A stretch of 17,684 nt of DNA, from positions 1-17,684 of the forward strand of contig JAIELM010000205.1 of assembly GCA_019752975.1 (NCBI GenBank), written 5' to 3'. The DNA comes from Undibacterium sp. GTDB lineage: Bacteria > Pseudomonadota > Gammaproteobacteria > Burkholderiales > Burkholderiaceae_D. Below the pieces are notes generated by a model that made no database searches, was not told where the DNA came from, and saw only the letters and a list, made by a program, of their open reading frames with translations. Both the position numbers and the translations under genes were made by a program. The stretch's first letter is position 1. The number at the start of each line of letters is the position of its first letter. Shown in pieces: positions 1 through 8,671 of the stretch.

Positions 1-1
1 A

Positions 2-703
2 ATTTTAGCCCATTATGAGACATTTGAATTTCATCCTGTGATCGCTAAGCTTCAATCGTTTTGCTCCGAGGATTTGGGCAGCTTCTATCTGGATATTTTG
101 AAAGATAGGCTGTACACCAGCGGAATCAATTCCCGAGCTAGACGCTCTGCGCAAACAGCAATCTGGCATATCACCCAAAGCTTGTTACGCTTAATGGCTC
201 CGGCCTTAAGTTTTACCGCCGAAGAAGCGTGGAAGGATTTTGCCAGCAGTAGCGACTATGCCAACAGTGACGAAACAATTTTTACCCAAACCTATTATGC
301 GTTACCAGAAATAGCACACGGTGCTGAGCTGTTAACAAAATATACCAGCCTACGTGAAATCCGCGCTGAGGTCACTAAGCAATTAGAAGAGATTCGTGTA
401 TCAGGCGCAATCGGTTCGTCCTTACAAGCTGAGCTGGTGCTTAAAACCACGCCAGAAAAATTCGAACTTTTAAATAGTTTTGCAGATGATCTGAAATTTG
501 CTTTCATCACCTCAAGCGCCAATGTGGAACAGGTAGCAAGCGCAGCGGAAGAGCAGATTATCGTCACCGCATCGAAGTACCAAAAATGTGAGCGCTGCTG
601 GCATTATCGTGCTGATGTCGGTGGCAATAACGAGCATGCGACTTTGTGTGGACGTTGCGTGAGTAATTTGTTTGGAACAGGAGAAGTGCGTCGCTACGCC
701 TAA
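2..703 (+). CDS. ileS: Isoleucine--tRNA ligase, C-terminal part (5' end outside window)
   Basis: The reading frame is open from base 2, with no start before it, and ends at TAA 701-703, so this is the last ~233 residues of a protein usually about 940 long. IleRS is the cytoplasmic class I synthetase that charges tRNA-Ile. The fragment holds the anticodon-binding helical domain ([20 protein letters not shown] near its start) and the C-terminal zinc ribbon, with CERC at about 587-598 and CGRC at about 649-660. The tail [10 protein letters not shown] fits the bacterial family. It is followed on the same strand by lspA and coaBC, the usual proteobacterial order. An internal GTG at 38 lies in the same frame but is not a plausible start, because the protein continues upstream. 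Identification is firm. Confidence 0.97.
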   Translation: MLAHYETFEFHPVIAKLQSFCSEDLGSFYLDILKDRLYTSGINSRARRSAQTAIWHITQSLLRLMAPALSFTAEEAWKDFASSSDYANSDETIFTQTYYALPEIAHGAELLTKYTSLREIRAEVTKQLEEIRVSGAIGSSLQAELVLKTTPEKFELLNSFADDLKFAFITSSANVEQVASAAEEQIIVTASKYQKCERCWHYRADVGGNNEHATLCGRCVSNLFGTGEVRRYA

Positions 704-736
704 AAAATTTCAGGTAATTCAGCGCGCTATGTTAAG

Positions 737-768
737 CGTCATTCTCGCCCAAAAAAGCGGGAATGACG
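737..768. repeat. REP-like hairpin in the ileS-lspA spacer
   Basis: Left arm CGTCATTCTCGC (737-748) and right arm GCGGGAATGACG (757-768) are complementary except for one position, with an 8-base A-rich loop. The GTCATTCCCGC-type arm is a common dispersed palindrome in beta- and gammaproteobacterial intergenic regions. No T-run follows, so a canonical intrinsic terminator is unlikely, though it could protect transcript ends or attenuate read-through from ileS into lspA. Confidence 0.7.
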
Positions 769-820
769 ACTGAAGGCAGGATTCACACAATTGATCACCT
801 CATTTTGATTTTCAAAGACC

Positions 821-1333
821 ATGGCCACCAAAAAAACCAACACGTTCTCAAATAAAAACAGCGGTTTGTCCTTAATTCCTTGGTTGGGTATAGTGACGAT
901 CATTATCCTGATCGATCAAATCACCAAGATCACCATCAATAGAACTTTCGCTTACGGTGAGAGTTTATCGCTCACTTCTTTCTTCAACCTCACCCTAGCT
1001 TACAATCGCGGTGCGGCCTTTAGTTTTCTCGCATCCGAATCAGGTTGGCAGCGTTATGTGTTTACCGCAATCGGTTTATGTGCGGCACTAGTGATCACCT
1101 ATTTGCTCAAAAAAAATGCCAGCCAACGCTTATTTTGTTGGGCCTTGGCACTCATCATGGGCGGTGCTTTAGGTAATGTTATTGACCGATTATTGTATGG
1201 CTATGTGATTGATTTTTTAGACTTTCACTACCAAGACGTGTATCACTTCGCCGCATTTAATGTTGCCGACAGCGCGATTTGTATTGGTGCCGCTTTATTT
1301 ATTTTGGATGAACTTCGAAGAGTCAAAAAATGA
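821..1333 (+). CDS. lspA: Lipoprotein signal peptidase (signal peptidase II)
   Basis: This inner-membrane aspartyl protease removes the signal peptide of diacylglyceryl-modified prolipoproteins. The 170-residue length is normal. Four hydrophobic segments are visible (about 17-36, 77-96, 103-121 and 146-163). The conserved blocks are all present: YNRGAAFSF (61-69), [18 protein letters not shown] (118-135) and FNVADSA (146-152). By alignment of these blocks with the family the catalytic aspartates should be D131 and D150. The ATG at 821 has no strong ribosome site, but the next in-frame starts would remove the first membrane segment. The gene sits 117 bp after ileS and overlaps coaBC by ATGA, so it is probably co-transcribed and translationally coupled to coaBC. 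Confidence 0.97.
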   Translation: MATKKTNTFSNKNSGLSLIPWLGIVTIIILIDQITKITINRTFAYGESLSLTSFFNLTLAYNRGAAFSFLASESGWQRYVFTAIGLCAALVITYLLKKNASQRLFCWALALIMGGALGNVIDRLLYGYVIDFLDFHYQDVYHFAAFNVADSAICIGAALFILDELRRVKK

Positions 1334-2550
1334 ACTCACGTCTATCCGGCAAAAAAATCCTACTAGGGCTCACCGGTGGTATTGCGTGTTACAAAGCCGC
1401 TGATCTGTGCCGTTCCTTGGTCAAATTAGGGGCACAGGTTCAAGTAGTGATGACCGCCAACGCAACGCAATTCATCACACCCATGACCATGCAAGCCCTG
1501 TCTGGCAATCCTGTTTTCACGGATCAATGGGATGCCCGTGTGTCCAATAATATGGCACACATCAATCTCAGTCGAGATGCTGATGCTATTCTTATCGCAC
1601 CATGTTCCACCAATTTTATTTCCAAATTATCACACGGCGTTTGTGACGATTTACTCTCCACACTTTGCATTGCACGACCTGCTCATCTCCCTTTAATGAT
1701 TGCACCCGCGATGAATGTGGAGATGTGGCAGAACGCCGCAACACAAAGAAATATCGCGCAAATCCTACAAGATGGCATATCACTTTTTGGCCCTGGTGCT
1801 GGCGAACAAGCTTGCGGCGAAATTGGCATGGGACGCATGTTGGAACCAGTACAAATTTTGGCTGAATTAGAAGCCGCGTTCCAAGCAAAACTGCTCAAAG
1901 GAAAACATGTCTTAGTCACTGCGGGTCCAACTTATGAACCTATCGACCCGGTACGCGGCATTACCAATTTATCCTCAGGAAAAATGGGCTATGCCATCGC
2001 ACTAGCGGCTTGGGAAGCAGGGGCGGAAGTCACCTTAGTGTCCGGACCAACTGCATTAGCCTCTCCCTATGGCACTAAAAGGATCTCAGTACAAACCGCA
2101 CAGCAAATGCATGATGCAGTGATGATGCAGATCGCACAAAATCCGCAAGATATCTTTATAGCGGTAGCCGCAGTGGCCGATTGGCGCGTCGCCAATACCA
2201 GCGAACAAAAAATAAAGAAGACTGCGCAAGATCCAACCCCGCAACTCAGCTTCGTCGAAAACCCCGACATCTTAGCCAGCGTTGCCGCCCTCAAATCTGC
2301 ACCGTACTGCGTGGGTTTTGCAGCAGAGTCGGAAAATTTATTAGTTCATGGCGCAGCCAAACGCATCAAGAAAAATGTCCCGCTGCTAGTGGGAAATATT
2401 GGACATACCACTTTTGGCAAAGACGAAAACGAATTGATTTTATTTGATGACCAAGGCCATCACAGCTTAGCCAAGGCGGACAAACAGAGCTTAGCGAGAC
2501 TCTTGATAGATGAGATAGCTCAACGTGTGGCGTGTGGGTCCAACGTCTAG
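1330..2550 (+). CDS. coaBC: Bifunctional phosphopantothenoylcysteine decarboxylase / phosphopantothenate-cysteine ligase
   Basis: This cytoplasmic flavoenzyme carries out two successive steps of coenzyme A synthesis, joining phosphopantothenate to cysteine (CoaB) and decarboxylating the product to phosphopantetheine (CoaC). The 406 residues match the usual bifunctional length. The CoaC half (about 5-185) has a [11 protein letters not shown] flavin-fold start, a candidate catalytic histidine in MAHINL (H77), the PxMNxxMW motif (126-133) and the substrate-flap cysteine in [12 protein letters not shown] (C162). The CoaB half (about 190-400) has [18 protein letters not shown] followed by SSGKMG, and the KIKK motif (294-297). 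Its ATG overlaps the lspA stop (ATGA), and GAAGAG in the lspA end can act as ribosome site. The next gene converges from the other strand 20 bp away. Confidence 0.97.
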   Translation: MNSRLSGKKILLGLTGGIACYKAADLCRSLVKLGAQVQVVMTANATQFITPMTMQALSGNPVFTDQWDARVSNNMAHINLSRDADAILIAPCSTNFISKLSHGVCDDLLSTLCIARPAHLPLMIAPAMNVEMWQNAATQRNIAQILQDGISLFGPGAGEQACGEIGMGRMLEPVQILAELEAAFQAKLLKGKHVLVTAGPTYEPIDPVRGITNLSSGKMGYAIALAAWEAGAEVTLVSGPTALASPYGTKRISVQTAQQMHDAVMMQIAQNPQDIFIAVAAVADWRVANTSEQKIKKTAQDPTPQLSFVENPDILASVAALKSAPYCVGFAAESENLLVHGAAKRIKKNVPLLVGNIGHTTFGKDENELILFDDQGHHSLAKADKQSLARLLIDEIAQRVACGSNV

Positions 2551-2569
2551 GTAATAAATAGCCAGTGGC

Positions 2570-4222
2570 TCAATCTGCACCCAGAATAACCTTATTTTTG
2601 CCGCTATTTTTTGCACGATATAGTGCCGCGTCCGCAAACGCAATTAAATCCTCGGGAACGGTCGTTTGAGTAGAGTCCGAAATTCCTGCCGAGAAAGTGG
2701 CGGTGAATTCGGCGTTTTCTGCGTATTGCACAATATTAGCGTAGGCAGCCCGGATCTTATCAAGCACCGCGCCCGCCGTCCCTGCGCTGGTATTGGGAAA
2801 AATCACAACAAACTCTTCGCCCCCGTAACGCCCCACCAAATCACTCTTACGTAGACTTTGCTTAAGCAGATGGGACAAGGTGCGAAGTACTTGATCTCCA
2901 ACGGGATGTCCGTAAGTATCATTGATACGTTTAAAATTATCCAGATCGATCATGGCTAGGGAAAGATCATTATTTTGCCGATTCGCCCCGGACAATTTCG
3001 CAATAAGACTCTCCTTAATCGCGCTATGGTTCAGCAGCCCAGTAAGCCCATCACGCATGACTAAAGTTCGCAGAGAGCGATAACGTTCAGCGCGTGTAGA
3101 AATCGACGAAATCAGGAGCTCAGGGATGATGGGTTTACTGAGAAAATCGTCAGCGCCGACCTTCACTGCTTCCATCTGCTTATGTAGATCCTGCTCGCTC
3201 GATAGAAAGACGATAGGCACATCGAGAAAAGAGCGATCTTGACGTATTACCTTAGACAACTCTATGCCATCACAACTAGGCATATACACATCCATCAAGA
3301 GGAGTTCAGGACGAAAATTAACCATCATTTCTAGCAATTCGGTAGGCTCATTCAGTACCTCAACCACCATCCCCTCGCCCTGCAAGATCGCCCGATAATA
3401 CGAAGTCATCGCCACATCATCATCAACAATCAGTATACGATAACGCTTATCCCGCTGATTGGCGGTAATCGCGTCTATCGTTTCTGTCATAGCGAGAATG
3501 TCGATAGGCTTACTGAAAAAAGCACCACCACCTGCCCGCACCGCCTTAATTCGACACTCAAAACTATTGGAACTAGAGACAAAAATAGTGGGAATTTTCA
3601 AATCAGAAACGATCTCAAAAACATCCGTAGTGCCGTCGTTTTCGTCGCGCGCTTGACAGCATTCAAAATCAATAACCAGAACATCTGGGGTGCGCAGTGC
3701 CAATGCGGAGGAAAAATCTTCTGCGGATAAAAATGTTTTTGTTTCAAAAGAAGATTGCTCTAAGTGCCCCACCAATTCCATCACTTGCTCATTGGTAGCA
3801 AACAACAAATAGATAAGCTTTTTTTCCAGCGCTTGCGCCAGCTCAAGTTGTAGGGGATCAAGTGCCAGCTCCACATTATCCAATTTAATATTAAGAGCGG
3901 ACTGGTCAAGATAGAATTGGACTTGTTGGATAAATTTTTGCTGCTCTTGGGCAGACCAAACTGTCCCAGACAATAGAGGTTTAATTTTTGCTTCTAATTC
4001 CTTGGCTTTGGTACCAAGCTCGGGCAAGCCAAAAGTACCCGCCGCACCCGCCATGGTATGTAGCAATCTATGCAATAAAGCGATATGTTCGCGCTGGGTC
4101 GAATTGCTTTGAAATTGTTCTAATGCACTCTGAATTTCATTCAATTTCCCCGGTAACCTAGCTACAAAAGTTTCGGACAGGGCGCGCAGCGCAGCATGTA
4201 AAGTATCTTCATTATCACTCAA
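2570..4222 (-). CDS. Diguanylate cyclase response regulator (HPt-REC-REC-GGDEF)
   Basis: A soluble protein of ~550 residues that should make cyclic di-GMP under phosphorelay control. Domains in order: an HPt-like four-helix region (about 10-105) with candidate phosphohistidine H55 in HTMAGAAGTFG; a first receiver (about 135-245) with D185 and K238 but without the usual N-terminal acidic pair (ATN at 142-144); a second, complete receiver (about 262-375) with DDD 267-269, D311 in MDVYMP and K363; and a GGDEF domain (about 385-550) with intact GGEEF 467-471 and an inhibitory I-site RKSD (458-461) five residues before it. I prefer the TTG start at 4222, because it overlaps the upstream stop (TTGA) and has AAGGTGA just before it. 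A GTG at 4240 would add six residues but lacks a ribosome site. No transmembrane segment or histidine kinase is visible. Domain calls are firm; the input signal is unknown. Confidence 0.93.
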   Translation of the reverse strand: MSDNEDTLHAALRALSETFVARLPGKLNEIQSALEQFQSNSTQREHIALLHRLLHTMAGAAGTFGLPELGTKAKELEAKIKPLLSGTVWSAQEQQKFIQQVQFYLDQSALNIKLDNVELALDPLQLELAQALEKKLIYLLFATNEQVMELVGHLEQSSFETKTFLSAEDFSSALALRTPDVLVIDFECCQARDENDGTTDVFEIVSDLKIPTIFVSSSNSFECRIKAVRAGGGAFFSKPIDILAMTETIDAITANQRDKRYRILIVDDDVAMTSYYRAILQGEGMVVEVLNEPTELLEMMVNFRPELLLMDVYMPSCDGIELSKVIRQDRSFLDVPIVFLSSEQDLHKQMEAVKVGADDFLSKPIIPELLISSISTRAERYRSLRTLVMRDGLTGLLNHSAIKESLIAKLSGANRQNNDLSLAMIDLDNFKRINDTYGHPVGDQVLRTLSHLLKQSLRKSDLVGRYGGEEFVVIFPNTSAGTAGAVLDKIRAAYANIVQYAENAEFTATFSAGISDSTQTTVPEDLIAFADAALYRAKNSGKNKVILGAD

Positions 4223-4614
4223 AGAGTCACCTTTTCCCACAAGGACCGAACTTGGTCTGCAAGCATCATAGGATCAAAGGGTTTGGCAATCACACCTATC
4301 GCCCCCAAAGATAAATAAAAATCTTGTTCACTCGCCTGTACTTTAGCGGTCATAAAGATCACCGGCGTGTTCGCCGTGGCCGTGAGCTTACGTAGTTCAC
4401 CTAATGTAGTCGGCCCGTCCATGATGGGCATCATTACGTCGAGTAACAACAAGTCGGGGACAAAACCAGAGTGGATTGCCTCTATGGCTTGTGGTCCAGA
4501 ACTACAGGTTCTTAAATGAAGACCGCCTACAATTTCAAGGGAAATCTGAGCGACGGCTTGTATATCTAAGTCGTCCTCTACATAAAGAATTTTGCTGAGA
4601 GATTTTTCTGTCAT
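4219..4614 (-). CDS. Single-domain response regulator (CheY-like receiver)
   Basis: A 131-residue stand-alone receiver domain with no output domain. Acidic pocket D14/D15 in YVEDD, phosphoacceptor D59 in LLLDVMMPIMDG, T89 in FMTAK and K111 in AKPFDP are all present, so it should be phosphorylatable. I start at the ATG (4614). A GTG at 4650 would add twelve cysteine-rich residues unlike a receiver N-terminus. Its stop overlaps the likely start of the HPt/REC/GGDEF gene by 4 bases, so the two are probably coupled and act in one relay, for instance with this protein exchanging phosphate with the HPt histidine. That partnership is an inference from the arrangement. A kinase partner is not in the window. 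Confidence 0.93.
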   Translation of the reverse strand: MTEKSLSKILYVEDDLDIQAVAQISLEIVGGLHLRTCSSGPQAIEAIHSGFVPDLLLLDVMMPIMDGPTTLGELRKLTATANTPVIFMTAKVQASEQDFYLSLGAIGVIAKPFDPMMLADQVRSLWEKVTL

Positions 4615-4726
4615 AACCGAACCTAGGTGTAATAGACAGGAGCTACACAAATCGCCCTAATAAGTCGGCACAACGACCCTAGTACGGCATTGCGTAGATC
4701 CTAAAAAGGTTTTCCCCATTACAAGC

Positions 4727-4754
4727 ATGATAAACATGCCCCAAAACTTGTCAA
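4727..4754 (-). promoter_or_regulatory. Sigma70-like promoter for the receiver/diguanylate cyclase pair
   Basis: On the minus strand TTGACA (4754-4749) is followed after 16 bases by TATCAT (4732-4727), six of six and five of six matches to the consensus. It would give a leader of about 105 bases before the ATG at 4614. A small palindrome, GCATG-ATAAA-CATGC (4725-4739), overlaps the -10 box and could be an operator. This is sequence inference only. Confidence 0.55.
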
Positions 4755-4804
4755 ACAAAATTCAAACTTTTAAGCAATAGAAGCTCGGTATGTGACAAAA
4801 AAGT

Positions 4805-6016
4805 TTAAAACCGACGAATTTCACCCGAAAAAGTGCTGACAAAACATGGGGACCCGCCTATGGAGTAAGCCAAATCAGCTGGTCTCGCGATCTTCCAGAG
4901 AGCAAAATCAGCTTGTTTACCTAAAGTCAAACTACCCAAAATGTCCTGCAACCCCAGAGCAAGTGCCGCATGAATGGTTAAACCCTGCAAAGCTTCCTGC
5001 GGGGTTAGACGAAACAAGGTGCAAGCCATGTTCATGGTCAATAAAGGCGAGGTCATGGGCGCAGTGCCGGGGTTACAGTCAGTGGCCAACGCGATCGGCA
5101 CGCCAGCTTCACGCAGCGCATTGATCGGTGGATATTTCGTTTCACGCAAAAAATAAAATGCCCCTGGAAGTAATACCGCCACGGTACCCTGCTGGCGCAT
5201 GGCGGCAATTCCTTCATCGGACAAGTATTCTAAGTGATCAGCCGAAAGTCCTTGATATTTAGCCGTAAGCGCTGCGCCGCCCTGATCGGAAAGCTGTTCG
5301 GCATGCAGTTTTACTGGAAGTCCATATTGCCGAGCTGTTTGAAATACACGCTCTGTTTGTGCAGAAGTAAAACCTATTTTTTCACAGAACACGTCGACTG
5401 CATCGGCCAAACCCTCGACCACAATCGCAGGCAACATATGTAAGCAGATTTCATCGATGTAGTCATCTGCCCTGCCGGCAAATTCCGGCGGAATAGCGTG
5501 TGCACCTAAAAACGTCGTGGTCACGCGAATCGGCATATTTTGTTGAATTTGTCGCGCCACTCTTAGCATCTTAGATTCGGTCGCCACATCCAAACCATAA
5601 CCCGATTTGATTTCTAAGGTCGTGACGCCTTCACGCATGCTACTCAACACGCGCGGCAAACTCTCTTGCATCAACTGTGTCTCAGTAGCCGCTCGAGTTG
5701 CCTTCACGGTAGAGATGATTCCACCGCCTTGTCTCGCAATTTCCTCATAAGCCACGCCATTTAAACGCGCCTCAAACTCATTGCTACGATTACCGGCGTA
5801 CACCATATGGGTGTGGCAATCGATCAAACCAGGAGTCAGCCAACAGCCCTGCCCATCATGGATGGACTGAGCTTGCGCATGACTAGGCAAATCGACCCGC
5901 TTGCCCAACCAAGCGATCTTGCCGTCTTTCACAGCGATAGCAGCGTCAGGTATTTCACCATAGCCATCTACCATCGTCGCTAGATGTACATTTATCCAAA
6001 GGCTATCCCACAACAT
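4805..6016 (-). CDS. hutI: Imidazolonepropionase
   Basis: This is a cytoplasmic amidohydrolase-superfamily enzyme, third step of histidine breakdown, hydrolysing imidazolone-5-propionate to N-formimino-L-glutamate. The 403 residues are typical. Metal and substrate motifs visible are [10 protein letters not shown] (H68 and H70), GAHAIP (H173), KLHAEQ (H238, E240) and ATDCNPGT (D313). The ATG at 6016 is preceded by a strong ribosome site (AGAGAGG). It is the last of the four co-oriented hut genes, 182 bp after hutD; that gap holds only a degenerate inverted repeat. It therefore probably depends on hutU-operon transcription, though a separate promoter in the gap cannot be excluded. Confidence 0.97.
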   Translation of the reverse strand: MLWDSLWINVHLATMVDGYGEIPDAAIAVKDGKIAWLGKRVDLPSHAQAQSIHDGQGCWLTPGLIDCHTHMVYAGNRSNEFEARLNGVAYEEIARQGGGIISTVKATRAATETQLMQESLPRVLSSMREGVTTLEIKSGYGLDVATESKMLRVARQIQQNMPIRVTTTFLGAHAIPPEFAGRADDYIDEICLHMLPAIVVEGLADAVDVFCEKIGFTSAQTERVFQTARQYGLPVKLHAEQLSDQGGAALTAKYQGLSADHLEYLSDEGIAAMRQQGTVAVLLPGAFYFLRETKYPPINALREAGVPIALATDCNPGTAPMTSPLLTMNMACTLFRLTPQEALQGLTIHAALALGLQDILGSLTLGKQADFALWKIARPADLAYSIGGSPCFVSTFSGEIRRF

Positions 6017-6044
6017 GTTGACCTCTCTGTATTTTTTTAATTAT

Positions 6045-6138
6045 TGAACCGCGATTAGGGGAAAGTCGAAACCCATCGGCGACTAAAAGTGTCAATTCCT
6101 CTCAACGATCTCTGCGCCACTGCGGTAAGCGCGGTTGA
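6045..6138. repeat. Imperfect inverted repeat in the hutD-hutI spacer
   Basis: TGAACCGCGATTA (6045-6057) is the near reverse complement of TAAGCGCGGTTGA (6126-6138), with 11 of 13 positions pairing across a 68-base interior. No open reading frame or clear promoter was found in this 182-bp gap. It may be a decayed copy of a dispersed repeat or an RNA fold between the cistrons. Confidence 0.4.
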
Positions 6139-6198
6139 CTTTGAACATTTTCATAGGGACTCAATAGTCACTAGTTTTTTGCTTCTCTACATGCGTCT

Positions 6199-6810
6199 CT
6201 AGCTACGGCTCAGAAAACTAATTCTCATCAAATACAAAACACTATTTTCGCCAGCCTGGATTTGGCACTGGATTCCTTTATCCTCATGCTCTTCCTCAAG
6301 TAAAAGCAAATCGCCGGTTTGTAAGCTCGCTCGCCCAAGTAGTCCACTTAACGCTGCCGTACCTTCTGCACAGTAGAGCAAAACTTGCTGAGCATCCTCC
6401 AAATACACACAATGTTCACCCGCGTCTAATCTTTGCATATGCTGCAGACAAACGCCGCGACGCGTCATAAGATTAAGATCCAACACGACCCCGCCGCACA
6501 GTTCAGCATAGATCGCGTCTTCGCCCGAAAAACGATGCGGTAAACTCGATTTCCCTAGCGTAATCACGCTTTCGCTAGGCACGCCTAAATCAGTTTTCAA
6601 GACCAGACCATCACCATCTAAAATCGCCAAGCTTCTATCAATTTGCGGAAAATGTGAAAACGCGCCTGCGCTCGCGACCTGAGCGGTACTTAAGCGCCAA
6701 ACAAAATCATCCAGACTAGTGCCATCGGGATAAATCGCCAATTCAGTGGTACTACCGCCACCGTTTTTCCACGGCATACTGCGGTAATCTTTAATGGTCC
6801 AATGTCGCAT
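6199..6810 (-). CDS. hutD: HutD family protein
   Basis: This is a 203-residue member of the HutD family, a bicupin fold found within proteobacterial hut operons. In Pseudomonas fluorescens HutD is thought to restrain hut expression, possibly by binding a pathway intermediate; it is not a catalytic step of the pathway. Family hallmarks here are PWKNGGGSTTEL (13-24), FVWRLSTAQV (36-45) and FSHFPQIDRSLAILDG (51-66), and there is no signal peptide or membrane segment. The ATG at 6810 has a purine-rich ribosome site (AAGAGAA). It lies between hutH and hutI on the same strand, with repeat-bearing gaps on both sides. The family assignment is secure; the exact role is less so. Confidence 0.93.
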   Translation of the reverse strand: MRHWTIKDYRSMPWKNGGGSTTELAIYPDGTSLDDFVWRLSTAQVASAGAFSHFPQIDRSLAILDGDGLVLKTDLGVPSESVITLGKSSLPHRFSGEDAIYAELCGGVVLDLNLMTRRGVCLQHMQRLDAGEHCVYLEDAQQVLLYCAEGTAALSGLLGRASLQTGDLLLLEEEHEDKGIQCQIQAGENSVLYLMRISFLSRS

Positions 6811-6873
6811 AATTTCTCTTTAAATAAAACTGGCTATTGAGCCGATATGAGCACGATAAAAAACCTAGAAACG

Positions 6874-6948
6874 CTCAACACAGAGGCATAAAAGAAAAGT
6901 TGGCTTACCCTGCATCTTTTTGCCTCCATATTAAGCGGCTTTTTCCGC
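6874..6948. repeat. Dispersed repeat copy in the hutH-hutD spacer
   Basis: CTCAACACAGAG (6874-6885) is identical to a 12-mer in the hutH-hutU spacer (8553-8564) and is likewise followed by an A/G-rich stretch. GAGGCATAAAAG shortly after it partly mirrors CTTTTTGCCTC about 20 bases further on, and a short GCGG/CCGC hairpin follows (about 6935-6948). It looks like a decayed copy of the same element. Confidence 0.45.
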
Positions 6949-6983
6949 GATTTTATACATAGAAAAAAGGCGCAAATAGGGTT

Positions 6984-8525
6984 TTATGCCAAATACAGAT
7001 GCTGGTATAACTCTACGCACTGGGCACTCAAAGCACCGTTTACCACCAAGTTTTTCGCTGCCTCAATATCTGGGGCGAAGAATCGATCTTTGTCATAGAA
7101 CGCGACTTTACTACGCAAAAGCTGATGCACGGTCGTCAATTTTGCCGAAGTATGCAAGGGCTGATGGAAGTCTACGCCCTGCGCTGCGGCTAATAATTCA
7201 ACCCCAATGATGGTGGCCGTATTATGTGCCATTTCATGTAGACGTCGGCCAGCAAAGGTCGCCATGCTGACATGATCTTCTTGGTTAGCGGAGGTGGGAA
7301 TCGTATCCACACTAGCTGGATGGGCGTGTGATTTATTTTCTGAAGCTAAAGCCGCTGCGGTCACATGAGCAATCATAAATCCAGAATTCAGACCCGAAGA
7401 TGGCACCAAGAATGGCGGCAAACCAGAGATAGAAGCATCGATCAAAAGCGCAATTCGACGCTCAGAGATAGAGCCGATTTCCGCGATCGCCAAAGCCAGA
7501 GTATCGGCTGCAAAAGCCACTGGTTCCGCATGAAAATTACCGCCAGAAATCACTTCATTCGTATCCACAAATACCAATGGATTATCGGTCACCGCATTGG
7601 CCTCAGTTAATAAAGTACGTGCAGCATTATTGATGATGTCTAAGCAAGCACCCATCACTTGCGGTTGACAACGCAGGCAATATGGATCTTGCACACGCTC
7701 ATCATCGACCAAATGGGATTGCCGAATGGCGCTGCCTTCTAACAATTCGCGATAAATTTTTGCCGTCGCAATTTGTCCCGGCTGACCGCGTACCGCGTGA
7801 ATACGCGAATCGAATGGCGCATCGCTGCCTTTCGCCGCGTCAACTGACATCGCCCCCGTGATGGTCGCCGCTTCCAATAATCGTTCAGCTAAAAATAAAC
7901 CATTAAGCGCCAGTGCAGTGGAAACTTGAGTACCATTAATTAGCGCCAAACCTTCCTTGGCGGCCAACACCACAGGGGTAATGCCCGCATTTGCCAAAGC
8001 CACTTTAGCATCAAGCAATTTACCCTCTACACGCACTTGTCCTTCACCCATAATCGCCAAAGTCATATGCGACAAAGGAGCCAAATCGCCCGATGCACCT
8101 ACCGACCCTTTAACCGGAATCGCTGGCATGATATTGGCATTTACTAAGGCGATCATAGTATCAATCACGCTCGCACGAATACCGGAAAAACCGCGTGCCA
8201 AACTACCGATTTTCATCAGCAAAATCAAACGGGCAACTTCATCAGAAATCAAGTCACCAGAACCGACCGAATGCGAGAGTATCAGGTTTTTCTGTAAGAG
8301 TTCTAGGTCTTCATCAGCAATGCGCGTTTTTGCCAATTTACCGAAACCGGTATTGATACCATAGGCTGCATCCCCTTTGGCGACAATACGATCAATGGTT
8401 GCAGAGGCTTGATTAATCGCGGCGTAGGCAGAGGGCGCTAAACTCAAGCGTGTCGGTTTTTGCCAAACGGTACGTAAATCGGATAGGCTAAATTGGCCAG
8501 GCTGGATTTCAAATGTTGTTGTCAT
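6984..8525 (-). CDS. hutH: Histidine ammonia-lyase
   Basis: This is the cytoplasmic enzyme for the first step of histidine degradation, removing ammonia from L-histidine to give trans-urocanate. The 513 residues match the family. The MIO prosthetic-group triad Ala-Ser-Gly is at 144-146 inside [15 protein letters not shown], and the conserved Y55 lies in [10 protein letters not shown]. The ATG at 8525 has a strong ribosome site (TAGGAGA). It is the second gene after hutU, from which it is separated by 146 bp filled largely by an inverted repeat (8552-8657). Nothing is truncated or missing. Confidence 0.98.
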   Translation of the reverse strand: MTTTFEIQPGQFSLSDLRTVWQKPTRLSLAPSAYAAINQASATIDRIVAKGDAAYGINTGFGKLAKTRIADEDLELLQKNLILSHSVGSGDLISDEVARLILLMKIGSLARGFSGIRASVIDTMIALVNANIMPAIPVKGSVGASGDLAPLSHMTLAIMGEGQVRVEGKLLDAKVALANAGITPVVLAAKEGLALINGTQVSTALALNGLFLAERLLEAATITGAMSVDAAKGSDAPFDSRIHAVRGQPGQIATAKIYRELLEGSAIRQSHLVDDERVQDPYCLRCQPQVMGACLDIINNAARTLLTEANAVTDNPLVFVDTNEVISGGNFHAEPVAFAADTLALAIAEIGSISERRIALLIDASISGLPPFLVPSSGLNSGFMIAHVTAAALASENKSHAHPASVDTIPTSANQEDHVSMATFAGRRLHEMAHNTATIIGVELLAAAQGVDFHQPLHTSAKLTTVHQLLRSKVAFYDKDRFFAPDIEAAKNLVVNGALSAQCVELYQHLYLA

Positions 8526-8551
8526 ATTTTCTCCTAAATTTTTTTAAAGCC

Positions 8552-8657
8552 TCTCAACACAGAGACCGAGAAAAGCAAGAAGAGGCGAAAAAAGTTGATC
8601 TGCGGTGGCATATTTTTTCGCTGTGTCAATTTTCTCTGCACTTTCTCTGTGTTGAGA
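8552..8657. repeat. 106-bp MITE-like inverted repeat between hutU and hutH
   Basis: A perfect 14-bp terminal inverted repeat, TCTCAACACAGAGA (8552-8565) and TCTCTGTGTTGAGA (8644-8657), encloses a second nested pair, GCGAAAAAA (8585-8593) and TTTTTTCGC (8613-8621). The arms resemble each other along most of their length, so transcript from either strand could fold into a long hairpin. It encodes nothing. Related fragments occur at 6874 and, more loosely, at 17516. It may be a REP/MITE-type element, and it would sit as a structured spacer within the hut mRNA. Confidence 0.75.
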
Positions 8658-8671
8658 AGTTTGCTGCAAAA

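Noticed and set aside
6961..6986. Possible intrinsic terminator after hutH (T-rich stretch GCGCCTTTTTTC on the minus strand)
   Set aside because: There is no GC stem directly before the T-run, and the nearby GCGG/CCGC hairpin is not followed by T residues.
7957..8364. A 135-codon open frame on the plus strand opposite hutH
   Set aside because: It is fully antisense to the conserved MIO-containing part of hutH, and its composition follows from the hutH codons. There is no ribosome site or recognisable domain.
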